A stretch of DNA of 55,972 nucleotides from positions 1 through 55,972 of the forward strand of contig JAHJYA010000125.1 in the NCBI GenBank assembly GCA_018826895.1, read 5' to 3'. The position numbers and the translations under genes were made by a program. A model generated the notes under the pieces. That model searched no databases. It saw nothing but the letters and a program-made list of their open reading frames with translations, and had not been told where the DNA came from. The DNA comes from Gammaproteobacteria bacterium (GTDB lineage: Bacteria; Pseudomonadota; Gammaproteobacteria; Pseudomonadales; Pseudomonadaceae). Positions 1 to 7,815 of this stretch are shown here, piece after piece; the stretch's first letter is position 1, and each line of letters starts with the position of its first letter.

Positions 1-16
1 CTGCACTAGTGCTCAT
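1..16 (-). CDS. tssC: TssC, type VI sheath large subunit (first codons only)
   Basis: An ATG on the minus strand at 16 opens a frame reading MSTSA before the window ends. An AAGGAAG ribosome-binding site lies just upstream (about 24-31). The position 24 bases after the tssB stop, and the MSTSA start as I remember it for pseudomonad TssC, make this the 5' end of the large contractile-sheath subunit. Only five codons are present, so the call rests mainly on context. Confidence 0.6.
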
Positions 17-40
17 GAATTAGCTTCCTTGTTAATTGAA

Positions 41-547
41 TCAGGAGTCCAGCTTGCCTTGGGCAGCCAGGCCGAGTTCACCGAGTACACGGTCACGCGA
101 GTCGTCGTCGGCCAGTACGCTTTCGATTGCCTTGCGGAAGGCCGGGGCGTTACCCAGCGGACCTTTCAGGGCCACCAGGGCGTCGCGCAGTTCCATCAGC
201 TTTTTCAGCTCAGGCACTTGCTCGACCAGGTTGGCCGGGTTGAAGTCCTTCATCGAGTTGATGCGCAGCTGCACGGCCATGTCGTCGCCTTCGGCGTCGT
301 CTTGCAGACGATTAGGGACGGCGAAAGTCAGGTTGAGTTCCTGCTTGGCCAGCACTTCGTCGAAGCTGTTTTTGTCGATGCTGATCGGCTTGCGGTCTTC
401 GATCTTGCGATCGTCGGCGCGCTGGGTGAAGTCACCCAGAACCATCAGTTTCAGTGGCAGTTCGATCTCTTCCTGAGCACCGCCGGTGGCGGGTTTGAAA
501 GTGACGTTGATGCGTTCCTTGGGGGCTACCGAGCCTTCTTTGGCCAT
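41..547 (-). CDS. tssB: TssB, type VI secretion contractile sheath small subunit
   Basis: The 168-residue protein has the length and pattern of TssB/VipA/ImpB: an N-terminal segment with RINVTFKP, then LPLKLMVLGDF, a central LRINSMKDFNPANLVEQVPEL block and a helical C-terminus ending GKLDS. In the family it pairs with TssC to build the cytoplasmic sheath around the Hcp tube, and sheath contraction drives effector delivery. A GGAG-type site lies 8 bases before the ATG. It sits 33 bases after tssA and just before tssC, the usual order in pseudomonad T6SS operons. Nothing appears truncated. Confidence 0.95.
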   Translation of the reverse strand: MAKEGSVAPKERINVTFKPATGGAQEEIELPLKLMVLGDFTQRADDRKIEDRKPISIDKNSFDEVLAKQELNLTFAVPNRLQDDAEGDDMAVQLRINSMKDFNPANLVEQVPELKKLMELRDALVALKGPLGNAPAFRKAIESVLADDDSRDRVLGELGLAAQGKLDS

Positions 548-580
548 GGTCTTTCTCCGTTACGGTTATGGCCCGAGGGC

Positions 581-2143
581 CTAGTCCAGTACCACTTCAA
601 GATCGAGGTGGCACAACCTGCGGTAGATCTCTTCCTTGCTTTCACGTATTGCGTGGTTCTGCGGCAACAGCTCACAACAGCTGTGCAGCATGCGCAGTAC
701 GTCCAGGGCGAGATCGGGTTCCCAGTCGCCGAGGCCGGAGGCCTGTAGCGTCTGATCGAGCGATTCGAGTTGGGTCTTGGCCAGGTCGTATTTCTTCGCG
801 CTGTAGCACAGGCGCGCCAGGGTCAGCTGCCAGAAAAAGCGTTCACGGCCGCCACGGGCCTGTGCCAGGCCGAGCTTGAGTTGCTGCACGGCGCTTTTCA
901 GGCCGTCCTTGCGCAGCTTGGGCAGGGTTTCCTGCAGGGCGATGTCCCAGGCCGGCAGGCTGCCACCGTCGTTGGCGGCCGGAGCGGCTTCGCTCATCGG
1001 CGCCTGGACGTGGGGCATCACGTGGGAGCTCAGCCAGGCGCGGGTCTGGGCATCGGCGAAGGCGCTGCCATCATGGAAGCGCAAGTCTTCCAGGCCGCTC
1101 ATGCGCTGCATGAACAGCGCCAGTTGGATTTCCACTTCACGCATGGCTTGCTCGGCGCCCAACTCTTGCAGGCACTGCCAGACCAGGTGCTGGCCATCGA
1201 GCCAGAACGGCGCACGGGCGATGCTGGCCTCCAGATCGACCAGCAGGTCGGCGTACTGGCCGTTCTGGTAGCGCTCTTGATAGCTGGTCAGTTTGTCGGC
1301 GGGTAGGCCGCGCAGGGCGGTGATTTGTTCGGCGTTGCGTTCCGGCAGGCTGTCGATCGGTAGCCAGAGCAGGGTGCGCGCCAGGCGCAGGGCGCGCAGG
1401 TCGCTGGCTTTCTGTTTCAGCCAGTAGGCGCACAGCGGGCGGGCGTGGTCTTGCAGGGCGCGCAGGGTTTTATGCGCGTCCTTTTCATTGTCGACGGGCG
1501 CGCCCGGCGCCAGCATCTGGCTGGCCACCTGCTTGACCTGGGCAATGGCCGCGCCGACGCTGCCGGGCTCCGGTTTGCCCTGGCTGGCGCGGTTGACCAG
1601 CGAGTCGAGACGATTGCACAGCGGTAGCAGCAAGGGGGCGTCGTCACCCAAGTGGTCAGACAGGCAGCCTTCCAGCGCGCGCAGTTGTTCGGCCAGGCTG
1701 CGAAACAGGGGGAGTTGTTCGCCAATCGGCACGTGGTCTGCGAGTGCCTGTTCCATTCGCGGTAGCAACCAGGTGATGGCTGCTGCGCGGGTGCGTGGTT
1801 TGCGTGGGTGAAGCTCGGCCCAATGATTGAGGCAGAGATAGTGCAGCATGCTCAGTCCAGCCTGCAGGCCGGCGAAGGATTCACGCTGGTACAGGCCCCA
1901 GATCAGCCAGGCGGTGACGCGCAGATCTTTGGAGTGAGCGCTGAGCAGTGTCTCGCTGTGTTCGCGGACTTTCTGCCAGTCGATACCGCCTGTTTCATGC
2001 AGAGCAACAGCCTTCCCCAGCTCGTTTTCCAGTGCTTCATATTCACTGGAATAACGCACGTCATTACCGGCAAAGTCCTCCTGATTAATGGGGGATTTTG
2101 CGAGCTCTAAATAATGACTGGTGAGCGTGCTTGAGTAGGTCAT
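581..2143 (-). CDS. tssA: TssA, type VI secretion assembly chaperone (ImpA_N protein)
   Basis: The 520-residue protein starts MTYSSTLTSHYLELAKSPIN and has an ImpA_N-type domain over roughly residues 10-130, including the RVTAWLIWGLYQRESFAGL stretch. A long, mostly helical and Ala/Leu/Gln-rich middle and C-terminal region follows. TssA proteins organise baseplate and sheath polymerisation; which C-terminal class this belongs to I cannot tell. The frame stays open upstream to a TTG at 2170, but no ribosome site supports that codon, whereas GGATGAG lies about 6 bases before the ATG at 2143. It is the first gene of the operon with tssB and tssC. Confidence 0.88.
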   Translation of the reverse strand: MTYSSTLTSHYLELAKSPINQEDFAGNDVRYSSEYEALENELGKAVALHETGGIDWQKVREHSETLLSAHSKDLRVTAWLIWGLYQRESFAGLQAGLSMLHYLCLNHWAELHPRKPRTRAAAITWLLPRMEQALADHVPIGEQLPLFRSLAEQLRALEGCLSDHLGDDAPLLLPLCNRLDSLVNRASQGKPEPGSVGAAIAQVKQVASQMLAPGAPVDNEKDAHKTLRALQDHARPLCAYWLKQKASDLRALRLARTLLWLPIDSLPERNAEQITALRGLPADKLTSYQERYQNGQYADLLVDLEASIARAPFWLDGQHLVWQCLQELGAEQAMREVEIQLALFMQRMSGLEDLRFHDGSAFADAQTRAWLSSHVMPHVQAPMSEAAPAANDGGSLPAWDIALQETLPKLRKDGLKSAVQQLKLGLAQARGGRERFFWQLTLARLCYSAKKYDLAKTQLESLDQTLQASGLGDWEPDLALDVLRMLHSCCELLPQNHAIRESKEEIYRRLCHLDLEVVLD

Positions 2144-2208
2144 GGGTGACTCATCCGTGAGCTTGGGCAAGTAGGTAATAAAGCAGCTGTATATCTACCG
2201 TTACTGCC

Positions 2209-2254
2209 AAGTGCGCAACTTCTTGCGCACTTTCATTGCGCAGAAAGTTGCGCA
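2209..2254. promoter_or_regulatory. Palindrome and repeated TTGCGCA motifs upstream of tssA
   Basis: A 10-bp inverted repeat, AAGTGCGCAA (2209-2218) and TTGCGCACTT (2223-2232) with a 4-base spacer, is followed by further TTGCGCA copies at 2236-2242 and 2248-2254. A TGCGCAA copy recurs at 2428-2434. All lie in the roughly 400-base AT-richer gap upstream of the T6SS operon, which has no convincing gene. Regulator binding is an inference. Confidence 0.5.
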
Positions 2255-2437
2255 GAACCTTGTAAGGTGGGCATCCTAGCCCTATGAGTTCCTCTCGGCA
2301 ACCCAGGAAAGTGTGAAGCAGGTATCAGTGGAGACCATTGGTCTATTTGTCTTTAAGGAGGCTATTTGTTGCGATCTTGATACTATTTTTACAAGTAACA
2401 AGTGATGCCATTTATGTAGGAAATTACTGCGCAACTT

Positions 2438-2453
2438 GTAAGCAATTGCTTAC
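2438..2453. promoter_or_regulatory. Perfect 16-bp palindrome, candidate operator
   Basis: GTAAGCAATTGCTTAC is a perfect dyad. It sits immediately beside a minus-strand TTGACA-like hexamer (complement of 2454-2459) facing tssA, so it could be an operator over a promoter for the T6SS operon. No good -10 box is evident at 16-18 bases, so the promoter assignment is weak. Confidence 0.4.
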
Positions 2454-2551
2454 TGTCAAAGTGGTATTACTTCACGCTTAATATGCTGCGCAGTGCGAAT
2501 TTGTGATGAATGCCATATTTTCTGGCATCCATTAATAGTGATGGCCTAAGG

Positions 2552-3454
2552 CTACTTAAGCGCCTCGCTCCACAGGCTTACTTCCAGCCGGTGCTGCTCA
2601 CCTGGGGCGAGGGTGATGCAATCGTCGAGCACATTGGCGTGCTCGATGCACAGCATGCCGGTCCAGGCGTCATCGGCGAATTGCGACAAGCGCTGGGCTT
2701 TGTCGATCCATGGATTCCACAGTACTGCCGAGCGTGAGCCGCTGCTATGCAGCTGCAGGCGGCGCTGCCAGAGGGGGTCGACGATGCTCAGGGTCGGCGG
2801 GGTGTCCAGGTAAATGCGGTCGGTTTCGCCGGTGAAGCGCAACTCGCCGTGCTGCTCGCGCTGCTGCCAGTCTTCGAGGGTTTCCACATAGCGACAACCC
2901 GCCAGGCCTTCGACATGCACCTGGCGAATATCGCTGACGGCGAAGTAGCTGTGCAGCGCCTGGCTGAGGACTAATGGCTGGGGGCCTGGGTTGTCGGTGC
3001 ACAGACTTAGGTGCAGGCGTTCGTCCAGGCGCACACGCAGGTTGAGCTGTGCGGCATGGGGCCAATCAGGCAGCGGTTGCTGGCGGGTATCGAGGGCGAA
3101 CTGGATGATGACGGCGTCATCCTGACTGTCGATGCCCAGCAGTTGCCAGTCGAGACTGCGTACGCCGCCGTGCGCGGGGGCAGCCAGCGGTTCGCCATGC
3201 AGCGCCTGTACCGCTTGCGGGTTGCGTTCCAGCGCGCCGAACCAGGGCCAGCAGACGGGTATGCCGCCACGCACGCTTTGTCCGCGCGCGTAGGCGGCTT
3301 GTTCGCTGAGCCAGATCAGCGGTGGCTGGTCATCCTGACGGTAGCTGAGCACCTGGGCGCCCTGCTGGGTGATTACCAGCTCATGGGCGCCACGGCGGAT
3401 GCGCCAGGCGGTCAGAGCATCCAGGTCGATTCGTTCGATATGGGCAGTGGTCAT
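2552..3454 (-). CDS. D-hexose-6-phosphate mutarotase (YeaD/GalM-like aldose epimerase fold)
   Basis: A cytoplasmic protein of 300 residues with the hallmarks of the YeaD branch of aldose-1-epimerases. It has PPLIWLSEQAAY, then the RGGIPVCWPWFG phosphate-site signature near residue 65, HGGVRSLDW near residue 95, LHSYFAVSD around 165-175, and a late VLWNPWIDKA segment. Family members interconvert alpha and beta anomers of glucose-6-phosphate and related sugars. It stands alone between the T6SS operon and the TRAP transporter on the same strand, with no clear Shine-Dalgarno sequence. Length matches the family. Confidence 0.85.
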   Translation of the reverse strand: MTTAHIERIDLDALTAWRIRRGAHELVITQQGAQVLSYRQDDQPPLIWLSEQAAYARGQSVRGGIPVCWPWFGALERNPQAVQALHGEPLAAPAHGGVRSLDWQLLGIDSQDDAVIIQFALDTRQQPLPDWPHAAQLNLRVRLDERLHLSLCTDNPGPQPLVLSQALHSYFAVSDIRQVHVEGLAGCRYVETLEDWQQREQHGELRFTGETDRIYLDTPPTLSIVDPLWQRRLQLHSSGSRSAVLWNPWIDKAQRLSQFADDAWTGMLCIEHANVLDDCITLAPGEQHRLEVSLWSEALK

Positions 3455-3526
3455 GGGGCGGACTCTTGAAAAGGGGTTTCGCTATTGGAGCCTGTCAGGG
3501 CGAACAGTTCCATGTGGGCTAATGCA

Positions 3527-3553
3527 AAACGCCCGTCACAAGGACGGGCGTTT
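3527..3553 (-). terminator. Hairpin terminator after dctM
   Basis: An 11-bp perfect stem, AAACGCCCGTC and GACGGGCGTTT, with a 5-base loop lies 19 bases beyond the dctM stop. The U-tract on the minus strand is short (TTTT). It separates the TRAP permease genes from the mutarotase. Confidence 0.65.
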
Positions 3554-3571
3554 GCTTGGATCGCTGCAGTG

Positions 3572-4948
3572 TTACTTGCCGTACACCTGCTCCGGCAACC
3601 AGGTAATCAACCCCGGGAACTGGTAGGCGATAACCAGCAGGGCCAGCTGAATCAGGATAAACGGCACCACGCCCTTGTAAATGGTGCTGGTGGGCACCGA
3701 CTTGGGCGTTACGCCGCGCAGGTAGAACAGCGCGAAGCCGAAGGGCGGTGTGAGGAAGGACGTTTGCAGGTTGAGCGCGATCATCACGCCCAGCCAGATC
3801 GGGTCCAGCCCCATGGCCAGCAGCACCGGCCCGACAATCGGTACCACCACGAAGGTGATCTCGATGAAGTCGAGAATGAAACCGAGCAGGAAGATCACCA
3901 GCATCACTAGGAAGAACGCGCCGAGCACGCCGCCCGGCAACTGGGCGAATACGTCCTCGATCAGCACTTCACCGCCAAAACCACGGAACACCAGGGAGAA
4001 CAGCGAGGCGCCAATCAGGATCATAAAGACCATGGCGCTGATTTCGGTGGTGCCGTAAGCCACTTCGCGCAACTGGGCGAAGTTCAGTTTGCGCTTGCTC
4101 AGGGCCAGCAGCATGGCGCCGAGGGCGCCGAGGGCGGCTGCTTCGGTCGGTGTGGCGTAGCCGGCGAGAATCGAGCCGAGCACGGCGGCGATCAGGATCA
4201 GCGGCGGGATCAGGGCGTTGAACAGCTTGCCCCATTCGATCGGTCCCAGCTCCTCTTGCGGCAGCGCCGGCAGTTTCTTCGGTTGGAAGATCGCCACTGC
4301 AATGATGTAGACGATGTACAGCCCAACCAGCAGCAAGCCCGGCAGTAAAGCGCCGACGAACAGGTCACCGACCGAGACGGTCTTGGGCGAGAAGATGCCC
4401 ATCTTCAACTGCGCCTGCTGATAGGCGCTGGACATCACGTCCCCCAGCAATACCAGCACGATGGACGGCGGAATGATCTGCCCCAGGGTGCCGGTGGCGG
4501 CCAGAGTACCGGTGGCGATAGCCGGGTCATAACCGCGGCGCAGCATGGTCGGCAGGGCCAGCAGGCCCATGGTCACCACCGTGGCGCCGACGATGCCGGT
4601 GGATGCGGCGAGCAAAGCACCGACCACGCACACCGAGATTGCCAGGCCACCGCGCAGGGTGCCGAACAGTCGCGACATGGACTCGAGCAGGTCCTCGGCC
4701 ACCCGGGATTTCTCCAGCATCACCCCCATGAACACGAACAGCGGCACCGCCAGCATGGTCTGGTTGTTCATGATGCCGAATAGGCGATTGGGCAGGGCGC
4801 TCAGGTAACCTGCATCGAAGGTATTGGTCAGAATCCCGATGCCGGCGAACAGCAGCGAGACGCCGCCCAGGGTGAAGGCAACGGGGAAGCCGGCCATAAG
4901 TGCGGCACAGATGCTGATGAACAGCAGGATCGCCATCAACTCAGCCAT
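3572..4948 (-). CDS. dctM: TRAP transporter large permease subunit (DctM-like)
   Basis: A 458-residue, very hydrophobic protein with about a dozen membrane segments. It carries TRAP large-subunit landmarks: MAGFPVAFTLGG at the N-terminus, VGATVVTMGLLALPTMLRRGYD around residue 120, GTLGQIIPPSIVLVLLGD near 155 and YATPTEAAALGALGAMLLAL near 265. In the inner membrane it is the ion-coupled transport subunit working with the small subunit and a periplasmic binding protein. Its start overlaps the dctQ stop by 8 bases and has a strong GGAGGTGAAGC site. The predicted substrate class follows the partner DctP (2-oxoacid or monocarboxylate type). Confidence 0.92.
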   Translation of the reverse strand: MAELMAILLFISICAALMAGFPVAFTLGGVSLLFAGIGILTNTFDAGYLSALPNRLFGIMNNQTMLAVPLFVFMGVMLEKSRVAEDLLESMSRLFGTLRGGLAISVCVVGALLAASTGIVGATVVTMGLLALPTMLRRGYDPAIATGTLAATGTLGQIIPPSIVLVLLGDVMSSAYQQAQLKMGIFSPKTVSVGDLFVGALLPGLLLVGLYIVYIIAVAIFQPKKLPALPQEELGPIEWGKLFNALIPPLILIAAVLGSILAGYATPTEAAALGALGAMLLALSKRKLNFAQLREVAYGTTEISAMVFMILIGASLFSLVFRGFGGEVLIEDVFAQLPGGVLGAFFLVMLVIFLLGFILDFIEITFVVVPIVGPVLLAMGLDPIWLGVMIALNLQTSFLTPPFGFALFYLRGVTPKSVPTSTIYKGVVPFILIQLALLVIAYQFPGLITWLPEQVYGK

Positions 4949-5486
4949 GCTTCACCTCCGGCTCGGGCAGGCGGCCGGTGAACAGCAGTACGGATTTGAT
5001 CACGTCGGAGACCCCTTGCAAGATCAGGCTGACCACCAGCACCAGGATGATGCTTTTTTGCAGATAGACGAATTTAAGGCCGCCTGACTCGCTGGAGCCT
5101 TCCAGCGTGGACCAGGAGTTGGTCACGTAATCCCAGCTCGCCCAGCCCAGGAACAGGCACAGCGGCAGCAGGAAAAACAGGGTGCCGAGGATTTCGACCA
5201 GGGCCTGACGGCGTGCGCTGAAACCTTGATAGAAAATGTCTACGCGGACATGCCCGTTACGTTGCAGGACCCAGGCAGCGGCGCCCATGAAGACCAGGGC
5301 GTGGGCATAGAGCACGGCCTCTTGCAACGCGGTGGCGCCGATACCGAAGCCATAGCGCAGGACCACCACGACAGCGGTACCCAGGACCAGGAACAGCGTG
5401 AGCCAGGCGCAGGCCTGGCCGAACCGGGCATTGAGCGCATCGATCAGATGCGCAATGCTCAGGGCGATTGAAGGTTTGTCGGACAT
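4941..5486 (-). CDS. dctQ: TRAP transporter small permease subunit (DctQ-like)
   Basis: The 181-residue protein has four hydrophobic segments, starting at ACAWLTLFLVLGTAVVVVL, and the DctQ pattern RRNGHVRVD-like (QRNGHVRVDIFYQGFS) near residue 80. DctQ couples DctM to the binding protein in the inner membrane. I chose the ATG at 5486 because AAGGACT lies 8 bases before it. The longer open frame upstream runs into the repeat element at 5508-5775 and is not real coding sequence. It is translationally coupled to dctM and divergent from dctP. Confidence 0.88.
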   Translation of the reverse strand: MSDKPSIALSIAHLIDALNARFGQACAWLTLFLVLGTAVVVVLRYGFGIGATALQEAVLYAHALVFMGAAAWVLQRNGHVRVDIFYQGFSARRQALVEILGTLFFLLPLCLFLGWASWDYVTNSWSTLEGSSESGGLKFVYLQKSIILVLVVSLILQGVSDVIKSVLLFTGRLPEPEVKHG

Positions 5487-5507
5487 GGTGAGTCCTTTAT
5501 CGTTATT

Positions 5508-5775
5508 TAGGGTCTGTTGACGTTTCGTCGCACGCCGCGTTGCTGCGAAAAATTTCGCCAGGCAAGGCGGAGGACGCCGGTAATGGTGTTCCCTTGCCAA
5601 GTCCTCCAACACCGCATGGCGAGATTTTGCGCGCAACCCGTAGGGCCGGGCCAGTTTTAGCGCGATGCAGCGTTTCTCGATGACTCATTTAGCCAGCTAA
5701 ACTTCGCATCTCGTGCCTTGCCTCGCGCTAAAACTGGCTCCGGCGCGGCCGCGGACGAAGCGTCAGCAGACCCTA
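5508..5775. repeat. MITE-like element, long form (TAGGGTCTG ends)
   Basis: A 268-bp segment bounded by TAGGGTCTGTTGACG on the left and its near-complement CGTCAGCAGACCCTA on the right. It fills the gap between divergent dctQ and dctP and contains no supported gene; the open frames crossing it look accidental. A 62-bp short form with the same ends is at 7640-7701, and a decayed right end lies near 38814-38849. Confidence 0.75.
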
Positions 5776-5945
5776 CAGTGGCAGGCAAGCCGGCGATTTT
5801 AGGCAGGCCGTGTCAATTGCAGCAATGGCACTACAACTTTAGTCGTATCCGCTAGGCTTGGGAGTCACTTCCACCTATGTTACGCAGGCACGGTTCGTCC
5901 GCAGTGATCCTGTGGTCAGACCAATACAACAAGAAGGAGCATTGC

Positions 5946-7049
5946 ATGAAACGTCGTCAGATTCTCGCCGCAGCAGGTGTTGGCCTGGCTGCCACCGCAC
6001 TGGCCGGCTGCAACAAGGAAGCCGAAACGGCCGCCAAGCCCCAACAGGGCGGCGGCGGTGGCGAAACCTTCAACTGGAAAATGGTCACCTCCTGGCCGAA
6101 GAACTTCCCGGGTGTGGGCGTGGGCGCCGAGCGCTTCGCTACCCTGGTCAACGAGATGAGCAATGGCCGTCTGAAGGTCAAGGTCTACGCCGCTGGGGAG
6201 CTGGTGCCGGCACTTGAGGTCTTCGACGCTGTCTCGCGCGGTACCGCTGAAATGGGCCACGGCGCGCCTTACTACTGGAAGGGCAAAGTGCCGGCGGCGC
6301 AGTTCTTCTGTGCCCTGCCTTTTGGCCCCAACGCCCAGGAAATGAACGCCTGGTTGCACCGTGGTGGTGGCATGCAGCTGTGGGAAGAGGTGTACAAACC
6401 CTTCGGCGTGCTGCCGATGGCTTGCGGCGCCACGGGCGTGCAGACCGCGGGTTGGTTCAACAAGGAAATCAACGGCGTTGACGATTTCAATGGCCTGAAG
6501 ATGCGTACCCCGGGTCTGGGCGGTGAAGTACTGACCAAGATGGGCGGTACCGTGGTCAACATGCCGGCGGGTGAAATCTTCACTGCACTGCAGACTGGCG
6601 CGATCGATGCGACCGAGTGGATCGGCCCGTATAACGACCAGGCCCTGGGCCTGCACAAAGCCGCCAAGTACTACTACACCCCGGGCTGGCAAGAGCCGAA
6701 CGTGACCTTCGAGCTGGACATCAACATCAAGGCCTGGGAAACCCTACCGGCCGATCTGCAGGCTATCGTCCGTGCTGCGGCCCGCGACGTGAACGCCGAC
6801 ATGCTCGACGACTACAACGCGCGCAACATGGAAGCCATGGAGCAGCTCAAGGCCGAAGGCGTGGAAGTACGTCGCCTGCCGGACGAGGTGCTGACCAAAC
6901 TCAAGGGTGTAGCCGCCGAGGTGGTCGATGCCGCCGCTGCTGCCGACCCGGCGGCAACCAAGGTGTGGGCGCAGCAGCGTGCCTACCTCGATCGTCTCTA
7001 TGAGTACGCAGAGATGAACGAGAAGGATATCTACAACATCCGCGGCTGA
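5946..7049 (+). CDS. dctP: TRAP transporter substrate-binding lipoprotein (DctP/TakP-like)
   Basis: The 367-residue protein starts MKRRQILAAAGVGLAATALA followed by a lipobox LAGC, so it is exported and probably lipid-anchored. The twin arginine at 3-4 hints at Tat export. The mature part has FNWKMVTSWPKNFPG, ELVPALEVFDAVSRGTAEMG, LKMRTPGLGGEVL and AIDATEWIGPYND, as in TRAP receptors of the TakP branch, which bind 2-oxoacids or other monocarboxylates. An AAGGAG site lies 5-10 bases before the ATG at 5946. It is divergent from dctQM, its likely partners. The exact ligand cannot be read from sequence. Confidence 0.92.
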   Translation: MKRRQILAAAGVGLAATALAGCNKEAETAAKPQQGGGGGETFNWKMVTSWPKNFPGVGVGAERFATLVNEMSNGRLKVKVYAAGELVPALEVFDAVSRGTAEMGHGAPYYWKGKVPAAQFFCALPFGPNAQEMNAWLHRGGGMQLWEEVYKPFGVLPMACGATGVQTAGWFNKEINGVDDFNGLKMRTPGLGGEVLTKMGGTVVNMPAGEIFTALQTGAIDATEWIGPYNDQALGLHKAAKYYYTPGWQEPNVTFELDINIKAWETLPADLQAIVRAAARDVNADMLDDYNARNMEAMEQLKAEGVEVRRLPDEVLTKLKGVAAEVVDAAAAADPAATKVWAQQRAYLDRLYEYAEMNEKDIYNIRG

Positions 7050-7063
7050 TTCAAGCGCACAGC

Positions 7064-7098
7064 AAAACGCCGGCCCTTGGGCCGGCGTTTTTGTTTTT
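7064..7098 (+). terminator. Rho-independent terminator after dctP
   Basis: AAAACGCCGGCCC pairs with GGGCCGGCGTTTT across a tight loop and is followed by TGTTTTT. It lies 15 bases after the dctP stop and can also serve the facing thioesterase gene. Confidence 0.85.
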
Positions 7099-7124
7099 AC
7101 GTCGCGCTGTTGGTGAGCTGCGCT

Positions 7125-7526
7125 CTAACGGCGCGCAGGCACCGGACGGGTGCGGCCGCTGCCGTCGATGGCGACAAACACGAACACCGCCTCGGTGACC
7201 TTGCGCCATTCGCTGGACAACGGATCATCGCTCCACACCTCGACCAGCATCTGGATCGAGCTGCGGCCCACTTCCACGGTTTGCGTATAGAACGACAGTT
7301 GCGCGCCGACCGGCACCGGAACCAGAAAGGCCATGCGGTCGATCGCCACCGTGGCCACACGCCCGCCGGCCACCTTGCTGGCCATGGCCGTGCCGGCCAG
7401 GTCCATCTGCGAAACCAGCCAGCCGCCGAAAATATCGCCAAAACCGTTGGTTTCACGCGGCAGCGCGGTGATCTGCAGGGCCAGATCGCCTTGAGGTATC
7501 GGGTCTTCCTGTTCGAATTCGTTCAT
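7125..7526 (-). CDS. YciA-type acyl-CoA thioesterase (hotdog fold)
   Basis: A 133-residue protein closely matching the YciA family in length and motifs: GDIFGGWLVSQMD near residue 30 (hotdog helix with the acidic residue), GRVATVAIDRMAFLVPVPVG, VGRSSIQMLVEVW and EAVFVFVAID close to the end. The family hydrolyses acyl-CoA thioesters in the cytoplasm. I start it at the ATG at 7526 (MNEFEQ), since the upstream extension is not family-like. The ribosome site is weak. It faces dctP and shares its terminator region. Confidence 0.85.
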   Translation of the reverse strand: MNEFEQEDPIPQGDLALQITALPRETNGFGDIFGGWLVSQMDLAGTAMASKVAGGRVATVAIDRMAFLVPVPVGAQLSFYTQTVEVGRSSIQMLVEVWSDDPLSSEWRKVTEAVFVFVAIDGSGRTRPVPARR

Positions 7527-7639
7527 CGGCTCTGAGCTCGCGGCGCGGTTGTTGTTGTGGCGCGGGGCCCGCAAGGGTGCGGGTTGCGGCGAGTATAGCG
7601 ACTGAACGGTCGGCGGGCGACCATAGCGCTTTGCCCACC

Positions 7640-7701
7640 TAGGGTCTGTTGACGTTTCGCCGCAAGCCGCGTTGCCGCGAACGAAACGTCAACAGACCCT
7701 A
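7640..7701. repeat. MITE-like element, short form with perfect 20-bp inverted ends
   Basis: A 62-bp hairpin element whose left arm, TAGGGTCTGTTGACGTTTCG, is perfectly complemented by bases 7682-7701. The ends match the 268-bp element at 5508-5775. It lies just upstream of the pstS PHO box, between the thioesterase and pstS. Confidence 0.8.
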
Positions 7702-7728
7702 CCTGGCAATGTGCCGGCGTTCATCGAA

Positions 7729-7747
7729 CTGTCACATTGGTTTCATA
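7729..7747 (+). promoter_or_regulatory. PHO box upstream of pstS
   Basis: CTGTCACATTGGTTTCATA resembles the PhoB tandem-heptamer site (CTGTCAT-like halves 11 bases apart) and lies about 70 bases before the pstS start. PhoB activation of pstS under phosphate starvation is the known arrangement in this family. Confidence 0.7.
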
Positions 7748-7815
7748 GAGTGATCACAAGGGCCGACAATACTTGGCCCGTTCCATCCAACACTACATTC
7801 TGCTAGGAGCAAAGC

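Noticed and set aside
5503..5688. A 61-codon frame inside the 268-bp repeat
   Set aside because: Lies in a palindromic element. Such frames recur wherever the element occurs and reflect the repeat, not a protein.
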